Source: Sphagnum compactum
Taxonomy: Eukaryota > Bryophyta > Sphagnopsida > Sphagnales
Length of the DNA stretch: 64,000 nucleotides
Direction of reading: 5' to 3'
NCBI GenBank assembly: GCA_965153455.1
Contig: OZ234500.1
Location: forward strand, 7,254,001 to 7,318,000
The translations under genes were made by a program, and so were the position numbers. Of this stretch, positions 12,401 through 24,838 are shown piece after piece; positions within the stretch are counted from its first letter, which is position 1, and every line of letters starts with the position of its first letter. The notes beneath the pieces are model-generated. The model ran no database searches, was not told the origin of the DNA, and saw only the letters and a program-made list of their open reading frames with translations.

Positions 12401-13400
12401 TAAACTATTGGACATGTGAAAAGAGAGACCCTTTCGTGAAGGTGTGACATTTGTTGAAGACACACACACACATTTGTTGACTTGTTTGCCATATTTTGGA
12501 AGGCTTTGGATGTGGAGCCATGGAGAGACCCCACAAAGTAAAGGGGTGGAAGACATTTGGTGCACAACCTTAGGTAGGATATGAAGATACTTGCACCCCA
12601 AACTAATGGTGATTGTTTGGGGTTCACCTTCAACAAATATTCTTGTTGGACCAATTTTCAAGTTTCAAAATCTTGATTGTTGTGCTTTGGGATGCCAATT
12701 GCCTTAATTTGTTGTATCCCCAACACCCCCTTTCATATAGAGGAAAGGTTGATCTTTTGGTCACTTCACATTCTTCATTGCTTGGGAACTCCATTGGGAA
12801 CAAAACATTCTAGAAAATAGTTGGCCTTCAAGCCATTCCACATTACTAGGTGTTGTGAACAAGGGTGGGAGATTATTATTTTTAATTGGCAAAGTTCCCT
12901 AGCATCACGAAACACAAAATGACCAAGAGATTGGCCCCTTTTCTCAAGTAGGAATCAAATCAAGTCTAATTGAAGAGTTTAGTACAGAGTTGGAAATTTC
13001 ATTTTAAGAGTTACATGATAAACCTTCAATAAAAATGATTGTTGAGAATTTGGATATCATTGAGAAAGTTATGACCTCTTGAAGTTTGAGGACAAAAATA
13101 TCTCGCATTTTTGTCCTATCAATGTAGGTGCAATAACAAGTTATAGAGTATACTATAGGGAGAAAGATGATGTTGCCTCTATTGTTTGGGTTGTGGTGAA
13201 TCATGTGAATCCATTGTGAGCTCATAGCTAATTCATGAACTAACTTCAATTCTCCTATTGTTTGCTTTATGCAATTTACATGTTTATGAACCCAAATTGA
13301 GGAATTCATTTTAATGTCATTTTGGAGCTTACACACCTTTTTTTCCTTATTGGGAGCTAGGCAACATGCCTTGAGTTTACATTTCATTGCTAAATTAAAA
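9420..13400. other. AT-rich intergenic region, no gene recognised
   Basis: Only short open frames without family features occur. The stretch near 10660-10790 shares the words GAAACCACCC and GCTTTCCAA-G-TAC-AAGAGC, followed by AT-rich sequence, with 54170-54340. A trinucleotide run of ATT lies near 11305-11330 and GTTT repeats near 11641-11660. Confidence 0.6.
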
Positions 13401-13579
13401 ATCAAAAAGTTATTTTATCACTGATACCATTAACACACCTAGGGGTGCATCACTTGGTATTAAAAGCTTTGGTACAAAAAAAGAATATGTTTAACTTTGA
13501 AATTTTAATTATTTGTACATAGTGGAAAAAGTTAAAATTTAACATTAAATGGCATTGTGTTTAATTTTGGTTAGGAATT

Positions 13580-14610
13580 TGAAGATAAGGTTTTAAGTTG
13601 GAATTTTCAAGTTTTGTGATTGTTATCTCAAGCAACAAGCTTGGTATTTGGTTTTTTGGAAGCATTGTATGCTCGAGGTGTCTAGTGATTATGCAAGGTG
13701 ATGACTTGTGAAAGAAACTTGAAGGTGTTTCCCACTTTGTGATAGATTTAACAATGGCTTGAGGAAGTTCATGAGAAGGATTTTCCATTTCAAAGGGCAA
13801 TTTGGACATGGAGATGTTTTTCTTATGTTCAATGAAAGGGAAGGGGGTCGAACATGTTAGGTTATGAGTTTTTTCATTGTTCTAGTCATCTAACTTGACT
13901 TTGGATTAAACCTTCATGTCATGACCCTAACTTGTGTGTGTGACCATCTCTGAGGAAGGACAACAAAATGTTTTTATTAGGATGAAATTAAATGCTTCCA
14001 AATGGAATCAAATCGAACAAGAAACTGAAAATCAATGTGATTTCAAATGTAATTCCTACCACCATTTACAAATTATGTTATAAGGAGGTGGTGACTCCTC
14101 CCAAATCCTTGTTGTGTTGTTTTGTGAGGGTGGGTGTCCCATGGCTTGTATATGCATCATTTTTTATGTAATTTGTAATATATATAATTATTTGTGGTTT
14201 GTGCATATTGATTTCACCTTGAAATAAACTTTTGAGCTCACCTTAATCCCATCATAAAGCTTTAGCACACCTTTCTATTCTAATGTGTGGAGTTAAAGAA
14301 TGCATTTTAGGCTTTCAAATATTTCACATTGCATCATATTGGAAAGTTCACCTCAATACCTTGTGGCAAGCCTTTGGGGGTGCATCAAATGATGCAAATC
14401 ATTTCAAAGTTTTGGTGTTGGCATGTGTGAAATTTATAAATGTTGTTGGCTTACAACATTTTAAATTATGAATTATTTTAAACATCAATACAATGTGAAG
14501 ACTTATCTTGTACTTATTCAATGCCTATAACGAAAGACCTAAATATTTGTGAACAATATTGTTTTGTCCTTATGTAAAGTGAAAGATTGTGTTAAGTGTG
14601 GTTCAAAAAA
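13580..14610 (+). repeat. Diverged direct repeat, left copy
   Basis: Blocks here recur in order at 17470-18005: TTTTGTGA-TTGTTA, TTTTTTGGAAGCATT (there TTTTTTAGAAGCATT), GAAGGTGTTTC, GAACATGTTAGGTT, and later AGTGAAAGATTGTGTTAA. The two copies are about 3.9 kb apart in the same orientation. Identity looks moderate, so the duplication is old. They could be ends of a decayed LTR element or two copies of another repeat. Confidence 0.55.
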
Positions 14611-17469
14611 CGTTTTTTTTGATATCAAAGCTAAATAAATCAAAAAACAATTTGGGTATGATGGGACATATGGTGAATGTTATCCACAAATAAACTATAA
14701 TGGAATTCTCAAAATTTTCAAAAAATAGTTAGATTTGGAATAAAGACAAAGTTATTAGTGAGGATTTTTTTATTGCAAAATAAAAAATTTAGAAATGTTG
14801 ACAATGTAATTTCAACAAGTTTATATAGGCAAGGCCAAGAGCTACAAGAAAAATGATTTTATATTTGGCTTATAATTGACATTCTTGGAACTACTTAAAT
14901 TTTTTATCTTGCAACCAAATGTGTTGCCAAATAAAGGTAGAATGGATTGCAAAAAATGTTGTGACTTTAAAACGTATTCAAAGTGTTTAAAAAATACTTA
15001 GGATTTTGGAGATAGAAACCTAATTATAAAAACAAAAACATTTGTCCAACAAATGGTTCTTTGCAACCAACCTAACTTTGTAACAACTCCACAAGATTGT
15101 TCATCATTAATGCCACAAGTGGAGGATTTGGGATTGGTGGAAAAGTTCATTAACTCTATTTATGTTAAGGCATGTATTGATCCTCTGTTGATATGTTGGT
15201 ATCAAGTCATGAGCATCAAAGCTATAGTAGGAATGTGCTACATAATGGAATCAATATGAGTTGTAGTTTCAATATATTAGTGACAAAATAGTGATCACAA
15301 TGCCCATAAACATGGTCCTCTTGTGCTTGCAATTGTTATTGAGGAAAACAATTAACAAATCACGTTGAAACAATTGAAGTTCAATTTCCATTTATGAAGG
15401 GAATTGTATTAATTTCATGTTTGGATTGATGTGTGCTACAAGGATCTTGAATGCAAATGCAAAATGAAAGAGTAATTTGGAAAGAATGAAAAGGATATAG
15501 TTGAAGCAAGAAAGGCTAAAGGAGCTTTTCCATGCAACAAACATAAGTGCTACAATGCAAGATTAGGTGTTTATTATTAGCATTCCACCATCATGCATGG
15601 ATTAATTGTCAAAACAAGAATTGGAAACTACGACTAAGGTTGATTATGGCTTGGGAAATATTTTACCTATTCAAAACCAAGAGTGTTATTGTTCTTGTTG
15701 CTAAAGACCTAAATTGTTGCTAAAAGCAAAAGGAGAGAACCCAAATGATAGCTCAATGTCATTATACATGCAATTCTTTATTTGAGTCACATGTTTGTGA
15801 AAGAATATTCAAAAGTTAAGTGAACAACAATTTTTTGTGACATGCAAAGGTGCATGTTCATTAGAGCAAAAAGTTTATAAGGTTTTCTTGTGTTCCAATA
15901 GGTGAATGAAACTATTAGAATGAATGAAAGAGAAATCAAATCAAAGGTGAAGTGAGTGGTTTCTACATATTAGTGAGTTTGAAAGGTTTTTATTAAATGT
16001 TTAGGATTTTTTTGTAATTAATTATTAAAAATATAAATTTGTATAAAACACATTAAATGAAAGCTATCAAAATTAAAAAAAAGTTGTAAAAACTATGTGG
16101 AATTATTACATGCATAGAAAAATGATACACTTTGATTTTAATGCTTCTTTTGCAAGATCGATTAAACTAATAGTAATAATGCAAAGGAAATGTTGTAGCT
16201 TGGCTTGGCTTATGTGTATGTTTAAAAGATTCTCAAGTCTAAAGGTGGAAACAAAAGTAAGGGCAAAGGACCCACGGTATAGATGAAAGGCCATAGTAGG
16301 ACATTGAACACTTGCATTTACTAAGGAGGAGTATCAATTTAGGTTCAAGATGGGAAAAAAATTGGTGAAGCAAGTTTAATGTACAATAAATGTCTTTGCA
16401 ATTTTTTTAACAAGTACATGTGTCCTAATTTTTTCTATTAGTGATCAATTTTGGGAAATGCTATGAAATTGTTGCATAAAAAAAATTGAAAACCAAATTG
16501 AATGTTGTGTCTAGGTAAATGGAACATGAATATCTAAGGAAACAAATGCATATTCTAAATTAGTGTAACAATGAGGTTGTCATTTTTTTAAAGGTTGAAG
16601 CCATAATTAAAACAAATGAAAAGTAAATTGAAAAAGAATATTTCAAATGAATAAAACTATGCTTTGGAATGACTGTAATATGTGGGCATTGCACTTTATG
16701 ATGAAATGATTTTGGAATTAAGGAAACATGAGTAGGCTGCTTGACATTTTTTAACCAAAGTGTTTCGGGAAAAAAGGGAAATATCTCACTTGAACCCTTT
16801 GATCAAAAACAAGATTATGGGAAATACAAATGTGAAAGTTGAAGCAAAAAGGTGGATGAAAATTCATAATCTTATTTCAATGAAGTTTTTCTATAGGAGA
16901 GGCAAAAGTATACCTATATGCAACATCAATTTATATTTAAGTGCCCCTCTAGGTTGTGTGATTTACAAAGGAGGGGATAATGTAAAACATGAGTTACCCA
17001 AAGTTGGGGGTCATGACTAAAAGATGTTATGTGTGATAATTTTTCATTACACAATAAAATTTGTTTAAAATGTACTTTTTGTGGAGCATTCAAGCTCACA
17101 TCTTGCTCACATAAGTGAGTGCTGGAAAGAGTTAAAGGGTGGGAATAACTTTGATCTTGCAAATGTTTACTTGAAAACATAATAAAATTGATATTGCCAC
17201 ATCAAATGATATTGAACAAATTATAAATATTTTTTGTGGAGGAAGCTCGTCATGCAAAAAAAAAAAGGTGCATGTTTTAATTTTCAATGATATGTCAAGA
17301 TTAATTAATTTTTGCAAAATCAAACTTACATACATGTCAAGAAGAGACATTGAAAATCTTGCAATTTGGAGTTCAACTATTATTTGTGGTGATACAACTT
17401 TTTCAAGGATGGAATGGTGAAATATGTAAACACCAAATGGTTTTAGTGTTTAGTTTTCGGTTGGACATT
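14611..17469. other. Decayed sequence between two direct repeats
   Basis: This AT-rich DNA lies between the repeats at 13580-14610 and 17470-18005. Short plus-strand open frames (15053-15259 and 16760-17020) read like degraded protein: the second continues, through stops, into a stretch near 17220-17420. No reverse transcriptase, integrase, transposase or other domain could be recognised. Confidence 0.4.
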
Positions 17470-18005
17470 TATTCTATGGGTTAAGATTCTAAATTGGGTT
17501 TTCAAATTTTGTGAGTTGTTAATATTTTAAACAATAGGTTTGGATTTTTTTTAGAAGCATTATGTGTTCAACAAGGTTATCCAAAGCTATAAAGATGTGA
17601 CATGGTTGCTTGTAAAGGAGATTGAAGGTGTTTCTCAAGGTGATAAATTTAATGATGGTAAGGAGATTCATGAAATGCTTGGAATGAAAACACATGCAAG
17701 ATATTATTATTTTTCATGCTTAGTGATGGAAAAAGCGATGGAACATGTTAGGTTTTTCTATTATGTTCATTTGATTTGATTTCAGCTTAAAGCTTCATCA
17801 TCTCATTGCCATAAGTTTTGGTGTCGACACATTTGAAATTTGGACATTTTTTAACATAAAAATTCTAAGTTTTTTTTTTCTAGCAAAAATGCAATGTGCA
17901 CACTTCTCGCAAACCGATTGAAGCTCCCATAATGAAATGCTCAAAGATTTGAAATTATTGGTGATCCTTGTGTAGAGTGAAAGATTGTGTTAAATGTCAT
18001 CTGGA
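17470..18005 (+). repeat. Diverged direct repeat, right copy
   Basis: This is the partner of 13580-14610 and is shorter because of internal deletions. The shared order of motifs ends with AGTGAAAGATTGTGTTAA near 17975-17995. A 71-codon open frame at 17564-17779 lies inside it and has no recognised relative. Confidence 0.55.
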
Positions 18006-19292
18006 CACTCATGCTTTGGTTACAAAGAAGCACACATAAGCTTGAAAAAATTGTACATATAACACTGGGCAAGATTGAAGGATGAACCAATTAGTAATTA
18101 TGTGATCATAAGAATAAATAGTTGTGTAAGTTTCATTTCACTAGATGTAAACTTTTATTGAAGGTGAAAATGATGTTGAAACAAATGCAAAATTGTTCAA
18201 AAAAGTTTTCATTCATTTCTTTTATAACTATATGACTTATTTGAGTTTGAAACATCTCTTCCCCCCTCCCCCCCTTCATCCTTTCCTATGTAACAATATC
18301 CCAACACTTGTTATATCCTCTTCAACCTTTGTAAGCAAGGTTATAACTTTTTGTTTGCATATGGCACCAAATATTGCCACCAAAGGTCCAAAATGTTCCC
18401 CCATCAATTATCATCACTTTTCTTTTAACAAGAACCGTCGATAGCTCTTTTTTTAAAATGCAAGCTTGCTCTATTTCGAGGTCAAGGGATAGTTGTGAGG
18501 TGAAGGCATTTCCTTACATTCCACCCCTTGCAAACTCACCTCTAACCCATTGATTGTTGGTGATTGGTGAAATAGCTTGTCATCTTCTAGCTTTTGCTAG
18601 GTAGTTGATCTTCGTCTCAAACATTAGTCACTTAGAGGTGATTTACACTTCCATGCTTGGGCCATGGCTAGTGGGATCTCATGGTACTATGTTATTTGGA
18701 TGAGACCATGGCAAAGCACATACTCCATGGGCCAAGGGTCTTTGTTTGTAGTGTAGACTTGAATAGGACTGTAAAAGACACCACTAGAGACTTCACATTA
18801 TCTTATTGGAATATCAAAAAGTGAGACACACTTTTATTCCTGGATTTAGGGTTATTTTGTCAACCAAAAATATTGAAGGATGTTAAAGATTCTTTTTTTT
18901 TTTTTGGGTTTTTTTATCACCAAACTTGGCTAAATCATGTTATGGATGATCACCATTTTAGCTACATAACAAAATTGAAAAAACCAAAAATATCAGTGGC
19001 CCAAACCTACTTAAGTGAAAAACCCAAAGTGTTTATGGACCAATCAACAAGTTTAGATTTTCATGGGTCAAAATTAGACCCAATTCCGGTTTGATTCTTA
19101 CTAAGTGAAACCAACGGTTCTTAGTTCTTACCCACCAAAGCAGATACCCGCCCAACACGGGTCTAACCCAAGTGCTCAAGTGTGAATTGCCTCCTTATGT
19201 TTGACCTAGGACTGAGGTCTTTTTCTGTTTCCCTTCCTTTCCTTCCGTTTTGTTGTTACTATCCTCTTGTAATAGAGGTCAATAGGACTAAC

Positions 19293-19498
19293 GGTGCGTT
19301 CACACTTGATGTTAAGGTCTCTAGTGTTGAGTCCCTTTGTCACCTTACTAGTCATTTTAAACTTACTTATCATCAAGAGTTTATGTTAAACTAACATTCA
19401 CTTAACACTAAGCTATCGCCCATTTAACATTGGGTGCCACCTAGGATGCCACCTAGATTTACATTTGACATTGATTTAACATCAAGTGTGAATGCACC
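19293..19498. mobile_element. MITE with 23-bp terminal inverted repeats
   Basis: The left end (19293-19315) and the reverse complement of the right end (19476-19498) share 22 of 23 bases; the left arm starts GGTGCGTTCACACTTGATG. The element is 206 bp with no coding capacity, which fits a miniature inverted-repeat transposable element. No clear target site duplication is visible, so the superfamily is not assigned. Confidence 0.78.
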
Positions 19499-20351
19499 AT
19501 AGATGAGAATATATTTAGCTTTACAAATACATGTAGACACAAATTATTCTTGACTTCGTATTCAAAACATTAGAGGAAGATCATTGTGTGAATTGGAACA
19601 AACATGAGCATCTTTGTAATCGTTGAAAATTGTTGAAAATTTTGGGCTGAATTTGAAAACCGTTTCAAAGAAATGCAAAGCAAAGAAGCAAAGAATAAAG
19701 GCACACACAGCTCCTACTAAAACTATATGTATGGATGTCATAGGGTATACATGTATATTAAAATACTAGGGGAAAATAAACGAAGGAAGTAAAAAATGTT
19801 GGATGAAATTTCATGAAAGGAGTCGAGAAGATCTTTGCATACCTAGCAGTGACCACCAAGCATCAGTTTGTGCATGAATGTGGAATACCCATAATAATTT
19901 TAATGGCCAAAGTGACACCAGAACACGGAGGCAGGATGGATGTGTGATGTGATTCATCCAAAACCCAGTTATAACTTATTCATAATATATTTCCAATGGA
20001 TGGTGCGCTGGTGGGTGTGAGTCACATAACCTTACTTGAACATAGTATTGATCTTATTAGGCCTTGTAGTAGTATATTAACTTAGTGTACATCCGTGGGG
20101 TTTTTTTTTGGTTCTTTGTTTTTCCGCAAATTTTTTTTTTGCCACTTGGCAACAACATAAACATCCCAGTGCCACTCATGCAAAGGATTTTTCTGAAAAA
20201 AAAAGTGCCAAAGTCACCAGATTTTGAAGGATTTTTTGTTTCTTAAAGAAATTATAGCCACATTTAGACAACACTGGGTTCAAAAATTCTGATATAGCCA
20301 CATTTAGACAATCCACAATATTGTCTAAATTTGATATAGTCAAATTTAGAC

Positions 20352-20405
20352 ATCCACAAGAGAAATTAGCCAAGTTTGACTTGGTGGCTAATTTCTCTTG
20401 TGGAT
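20352..20405. repeat. Perfect 20-bp inverted repeat with 14-base loop
   Basis: Bases 20352-20371 are the exact reverse complement of 20386-20405. The arms end in GGCTAATTTC and the pair abuts repeated CACATTTAGACAA units (20270-20350). Probably part of a recently inserted foldback element. Confidence 0.85.
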
Positions 20406-22033
20406 TACCCCCAGTATGGCTACATCACAAAATTGAGAAAAAAAAAGAAAAAAAAGAAAAAAAAACCCTAGTTCACATCAGGAAATTACTTCCCTTTTGT
20501 AAGCTTCCCCTCTAATAGGTGGAATGTGATACTGGCTTTAAAGAAGAAAAACCCTGTATATAAAAATCAAGGACGGGAACCCATCCACCAAAAGTAGAAG
20601 GCAAATGAGAGCTCGAGTGGACACAACCCGAAGACAAAATGAAAGCAAACAAACAACCAAAAGAAAAGGAAAAAACCCTAAAGGCACACAGCTCCATATG
20701 ATCAGACTATTGTGTCACCTTAAAGACCTAGTGATCAAATGTTGTCAGAGCTAGATGAACTCTGTCTGTCTCTCTCTCTCTCTCACTCACATGCTGATTT
20801 TTCTTTTGCCTTTTCATCAGATTTCTTTGTGTCCAAGTTCTTGGTAGCACTTGGCAGCACCCAGCCCCAACAATTTGCACATCAGGACATTCCATGCCAG
20901 TCACATACTATATTCTAATAATGTAATTGATGTCTTTGTTCCTTCTTGGTAGGAGTAGTGTGAGCTTCCTTCCTTTCATGTCCAAGTAGCAGGCCCACAA
21001 TAATAGCCGCCACACAACACTCTTGATGTCATTTAGAACATTCCATGCCACAAGGATGGATATGTTGATCTATTTTCTCCTTTAGTCTCATGGCGCTTCT
21101 TCTTTCTCTTTCCATTTTGTGTAGGGTCGAATGGCCTATCACCAAACACTTAAGGTGTTAGATGACCATGTCGTGTTGAGAGGTGTGGATTGGTCTTAGA
21201 GTCTAAAGTATTTTTTCCCCTCATCCTAGGGCACACTTATAGCACTTTAGATCGCAACACATATTTGATCGACTTATGCAAAGAGTTATGGGATCTCAAG
21301 AAGCTAGAAAACATTCACATCAAACACATCCTAGCTTACTCATCAAAAACATTTTGAACATGTAATCAAACTCTAACGTTTGACAAATGAACAACATCTT
21401 GTCCTTAAGGAAAATGGTTGAAGAACCTCAAATCCATTCCATTGTGAATGTGAAAATGTTCATTCAAGACTAAATTGAAAATCAAAAATCACAAAAATAT
21501 ATTCCCATCATCACTAATGGGACATGGAGAGGTGTGGTAGCCTATCGCAAATTTGCTCCCTTCGTGTATCTATGCATTTACAACATTTTAACAATGTGTT
21601 CAAAATTAAATGTTAATTAAATATTGATAAATTATTGATATATAATGTTGTAATGGCATTGTAACACACTTTTGTTTGAAAAGCTCTTCATTAAAGGGGG
21701 CAAGTGGTGGGTGGGTGTGATTGTGAGGGATCAGCACTCAATCAATTCTTTCATTCCCTGGAGTCAGGAATTATAATTGTTCAATGCTATTATTTCTTCA
21801 GATTGTTGTTTTTATGTTGTCTGGTTTATTCAGAGTTTAGCTTGTTACAGACAATTGAAATTGTGTTTCAAAAAGCTACATGAAAGTGGGTTTTCTTTTT
21901 CTTTTTTTTTTGGGGGGGGGGGTTGTCAATTTTGTGATATAGTTAGCCCCAATGGTGATTATCCATAAGACAATTCGGCTATAAATTTAGCCAATATTTT
22001 TGGCTGTGAGCATTCTTCCATAATGAATTGTTG

Positions 22034-22051
22034 GTTTAGGGTTTAGGGTTT
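22034..22051. repeat. Interstitial telomere-like units
   Basis: GTTTAGGGTTTAGGGTTT is almost three plant telomere units. Similar short runs occur at 32828-32853, 34873-34902, 47979-47998 and 56289-56305. Confidence 0.9.
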
Positions 22052-23219
22052 CACATGTAGAAGGGTTGTCAAAGTTAAATAGAGGATGATCTCCTTTCAT
22101 TGCTTTGTTTCAAATTAGAGTTGATCATAATAAGCAATGACCTTAAAGACATAAGAAAGGTCTGGCACCCACTAATGTTTTGGTGACATGATGATCAAAT
22201 GGTCCGATTTTATATCATCACTTCTCAATACTTTAGGAGAATAAAGTGTTCAAGGGAAGGGGGCTTAAAGTTTAAAGATAACCAAAAAACACATGTTTAC
22301 ATGGCCGGGTATATATAAGGCATCATGACACATAGGGCCTTCCTAATAGTATGATTATATAAATAGATTTATATGTAGATAGGTAAATATGCACACATGT
22401 ATATTTGTGTTATTTGTTTATTTTATTCAATTTTTTAAATAAAAATATGTGAATAATTAACTCGGTATGTAATTTTAAAACTAGAAATTTGTAACAAGTT
22501 AATTTCAATTTAAATGGCAATTGATGGATTTTGTTTGACAAACATAGATGTTATATGTTTGATATGTAATATATTTATAGATTTATTTTAGGTTCTTGTG
22601 CTTAAATCATTTATTTCTTTATTTTTATATGGAAAATATTGTTTCCAATTTTAGTTCAATTCTTCTTTTTTAATGTTACCTAAACATTTCAAATATTATC
22701 TTTAGAAGTTTAATTTTATAAATTATTTGTTTGTCAACTAGTCTGAATTTTTTTACGATATTTTGTTATTTTAAAATATTAATACTTTGAATTTTCATTG
22801 TCAATGGCAGGGTTTGATTTTCAAATCAAATTGTAAGTTTTTCAAAACAAGTTTTCGAATCAACAAATTACAGATTCAATCAAAGTTCCAACTTCAAGAT
22901 AAGTTCTAACTTTCAATATTTTAAAATAATAATATTTAAATATAAATCTTTTGAATTTTTCTCTGTCAATGAGAGGGTTTGATTTGTATTTGATTTAAGT
23001 CACATAAATCACTCTTGGCCAAGAAACATGCCCATTATGCGAGTGCAAAGGAAAGTTCAAATCCAGTTGCAAGTTCTCAAAATAAGTTGTTGAATCCAAG
23101 CTCTGGTTTAATGACCAATTCTGATTCAAATGCTTATTGTCGTACCCTTGCACTAGTAGCATCCATATTTGGTGCCATTGTTCACTATGCTATCTTTTCA
23201 GCCGACATTCACAGCCCTA

Positions 23220-23520
23220 TGCTCGTCTCTTGCTTTCCAGACACTTTTGGAAATTTACATCACCTCCAAATTCATCAAGCTTTGGGGCGCTGCTGGTTCC
23301 ATCTTGGACTGCAACTATAACTGTAGCTGCTGCAGATGTTGTAGTAGCAGTGCCTGCCCCCCTGGCCAACACTACTTTGGCAGCAGTTACAGCACCTTCT
23401 ACTTCAATCAGTTCATCAGCAATATCAGCAACACGTCTTTCCAACAGAACATTAGCATGCTCTTCATGAAGCTTTTGCATTGCCTCCTTTAGTTCCTCAA
23501 TAATGGGTCCTTTATCTTGT
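23220..23520 (-). other. Unrecognised coding-like stretch, Ala/Val-rich
   Basis: An open frame of about 100 codons (ATG at 23480, open upstream to about 23520) has a Glu/Lys-rich start (EELKEAMQKLHEEHANVLLE), then an Ala/Val/Thr-rich run. It is less AT-rich than its neighbours. It lies just 3' of the glycosylase relic on the same strand, but I see no family match, so it could be a displaced exon, part of another relic or chance. No promoter is evident. Confidence 0.3.
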
Positions 23521-23689
23521 GACTCACATACAGTTTAGTTAGATGATCTTCATTCTTTGTGATTGTTTTATTGACATTGGCGCCCACCCATAATATTGTC
23601 CTTTCTTCCTGGGATACATGATTATCTACAAGCTTGAGTCTAACCAACCTTCTTGATCTAAATGGAAAGAGAAAATTCAAATGCCTCCA

Positions 23690-24420
23690 TCCCTCATTCT
23701 CCCTGAAATTGAATTTCAATGGCTCCCCTTATTTTGGCCTCTGGTATGCGGATCCTAGGATTGGCTATCAAAACAGTTATCTTCTTTTCATCAAACGTGG
23801 ACACCATGGCTGGATCAAAACCCATAAATGCAATGTTGCATAGAAGCTGACAAGAAACAGCAACTTCATTGTCTAACAGGAATCAAACATTGTATCTCTA
23901 AATCTGCTATCTTTTCATTTTGTCAAATGTTTTTATTGCTTGATCCAAATATGTATATCCAGCACTGCACAAAAGTTGTCAACAACCAGAGGGTTTAAGT
24001 GACTGTAAGGGTAACAAAAATCTGCAAATGTCAACAAGCTCCTTAACCATGGTAATGAGGCAAGAGAAACTCATACAAACCTAAAATCATCACGTAGAGC
24101 AAGAATAGAGGACCAGTTCATGTGAGCCTGTGCACCCTCCGGCACCGTCAACTCAAATAGTAGCCTTCATTGTTGTTCCAACAACATATCAGTGCAGAAT
24201 CCACCTACAAAACCCTGCTATTATTCACAACTGCCCTGGAGGGTCAAGATTATGAAGATAAATAGCTACTGATAGCTCTTAAAAACCAGGGATATGAAAT
24301 ATGGAAATAACACAGTGGGGAGAACATACTTGTCATCATAAATAGAAATGCCCCGTTCTTCAACATGATATGCAACCATAGTTGCATCTGTAGCAGTGTC
24401 AAGAAAAGAGTCCAAAGTTT
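23690..24420 (-). pseudogene. Relic of a DNA-3-methyladenine glycosylase I (TAG family) gene
   Basis: TAG enzymes excise 3-methyladenine from alkylated DNA. Three exon remnants appear in order on the minus strand. The first ends at 24330 before GTATGT and carries ATMVAYHVEERGISIYDDK, where the family has YHDxEWG. The second (24164-24081) is exactly flanked by AG and GT, joins the first in phase and reads LLFEL...EGAQAHMNW...ILALRDDF, matching the family LFE-L-EG-QA-L-W-IL-KR--F. The third (about 23860-23700) reads GFDPAMVSTF-EKK...KIRGAIE, then a TGA at 23694-23696. The kept Glu and Trp of EGxQAxxxW are active-site residues in E. coli Tag. The Asp and Trp of YHDxEWG are lost, the join to exon 3 is out of phase, and no intact C-terminus follows. 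Retained introns show it was not retrocopied. The family match is clear; inactivity is inferred. Confidence 0.72.
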
Positions 24421-24838
24421 ATTAGGGTTTGAGCTTGGCAACACCACAAGTTTCTCAGTCTTGTGAGCACCTTATGGTGAGATTAAAACATTTGTGGAAG
24501 GCAAACTATTACTACAGCATCACAAAAGCACAGAACACATCTTCTTTCTTTGTCCTCTAGTAGTAAGAAACAAACAACATGCATCATTAAGATGCTTAAT
24601 CCTTGCTGATTAGAATCCAAACTGGTCGAAGAGTGTGAGGGTGCAACAAAGAAATAGACTCCCAATCTGTGACGCCTTCAAAGCTCACCGAGTTGCTCGA
24701 GGATTGATGACTTGTAATGTTGCTGCGGTGGTAAGTTGTGGTTGATGATGAGCTAAAGGTGGTGACTTTCCCAGGAGTGGTAGTAGGCAAAGGAATTATT
24801 GTTGTGGCTTTGGTGAGGCTTCTCTTGGATCTTGTTAG

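Larger units (their letters stand above)
18006..23200. other. AT-rich intergenic region with one MITE and hairpins
   Basis: No gene is supported. It holds inverted copies of the TAGCCAAA repeat family (18910-18977 and about 20385-20440), a forward copy (about 21935-22010), the MITE at 19293-19498, a hairpin at 20352-20405, a CT run near 20766-20785 and telomere-like units at 22034-22051. From about 22360 to 22980 it is very AT-rich. Confidence 0.6.

Noticed and set aside
23137-23492. Overlapping plus-strand open frames of 101-110 codons
   Set aside because: They are antisense to the Ala/Val-rich minus frame; Cys-rich stretches arise from GCTGCAG-type repeats. Neither shows a family.
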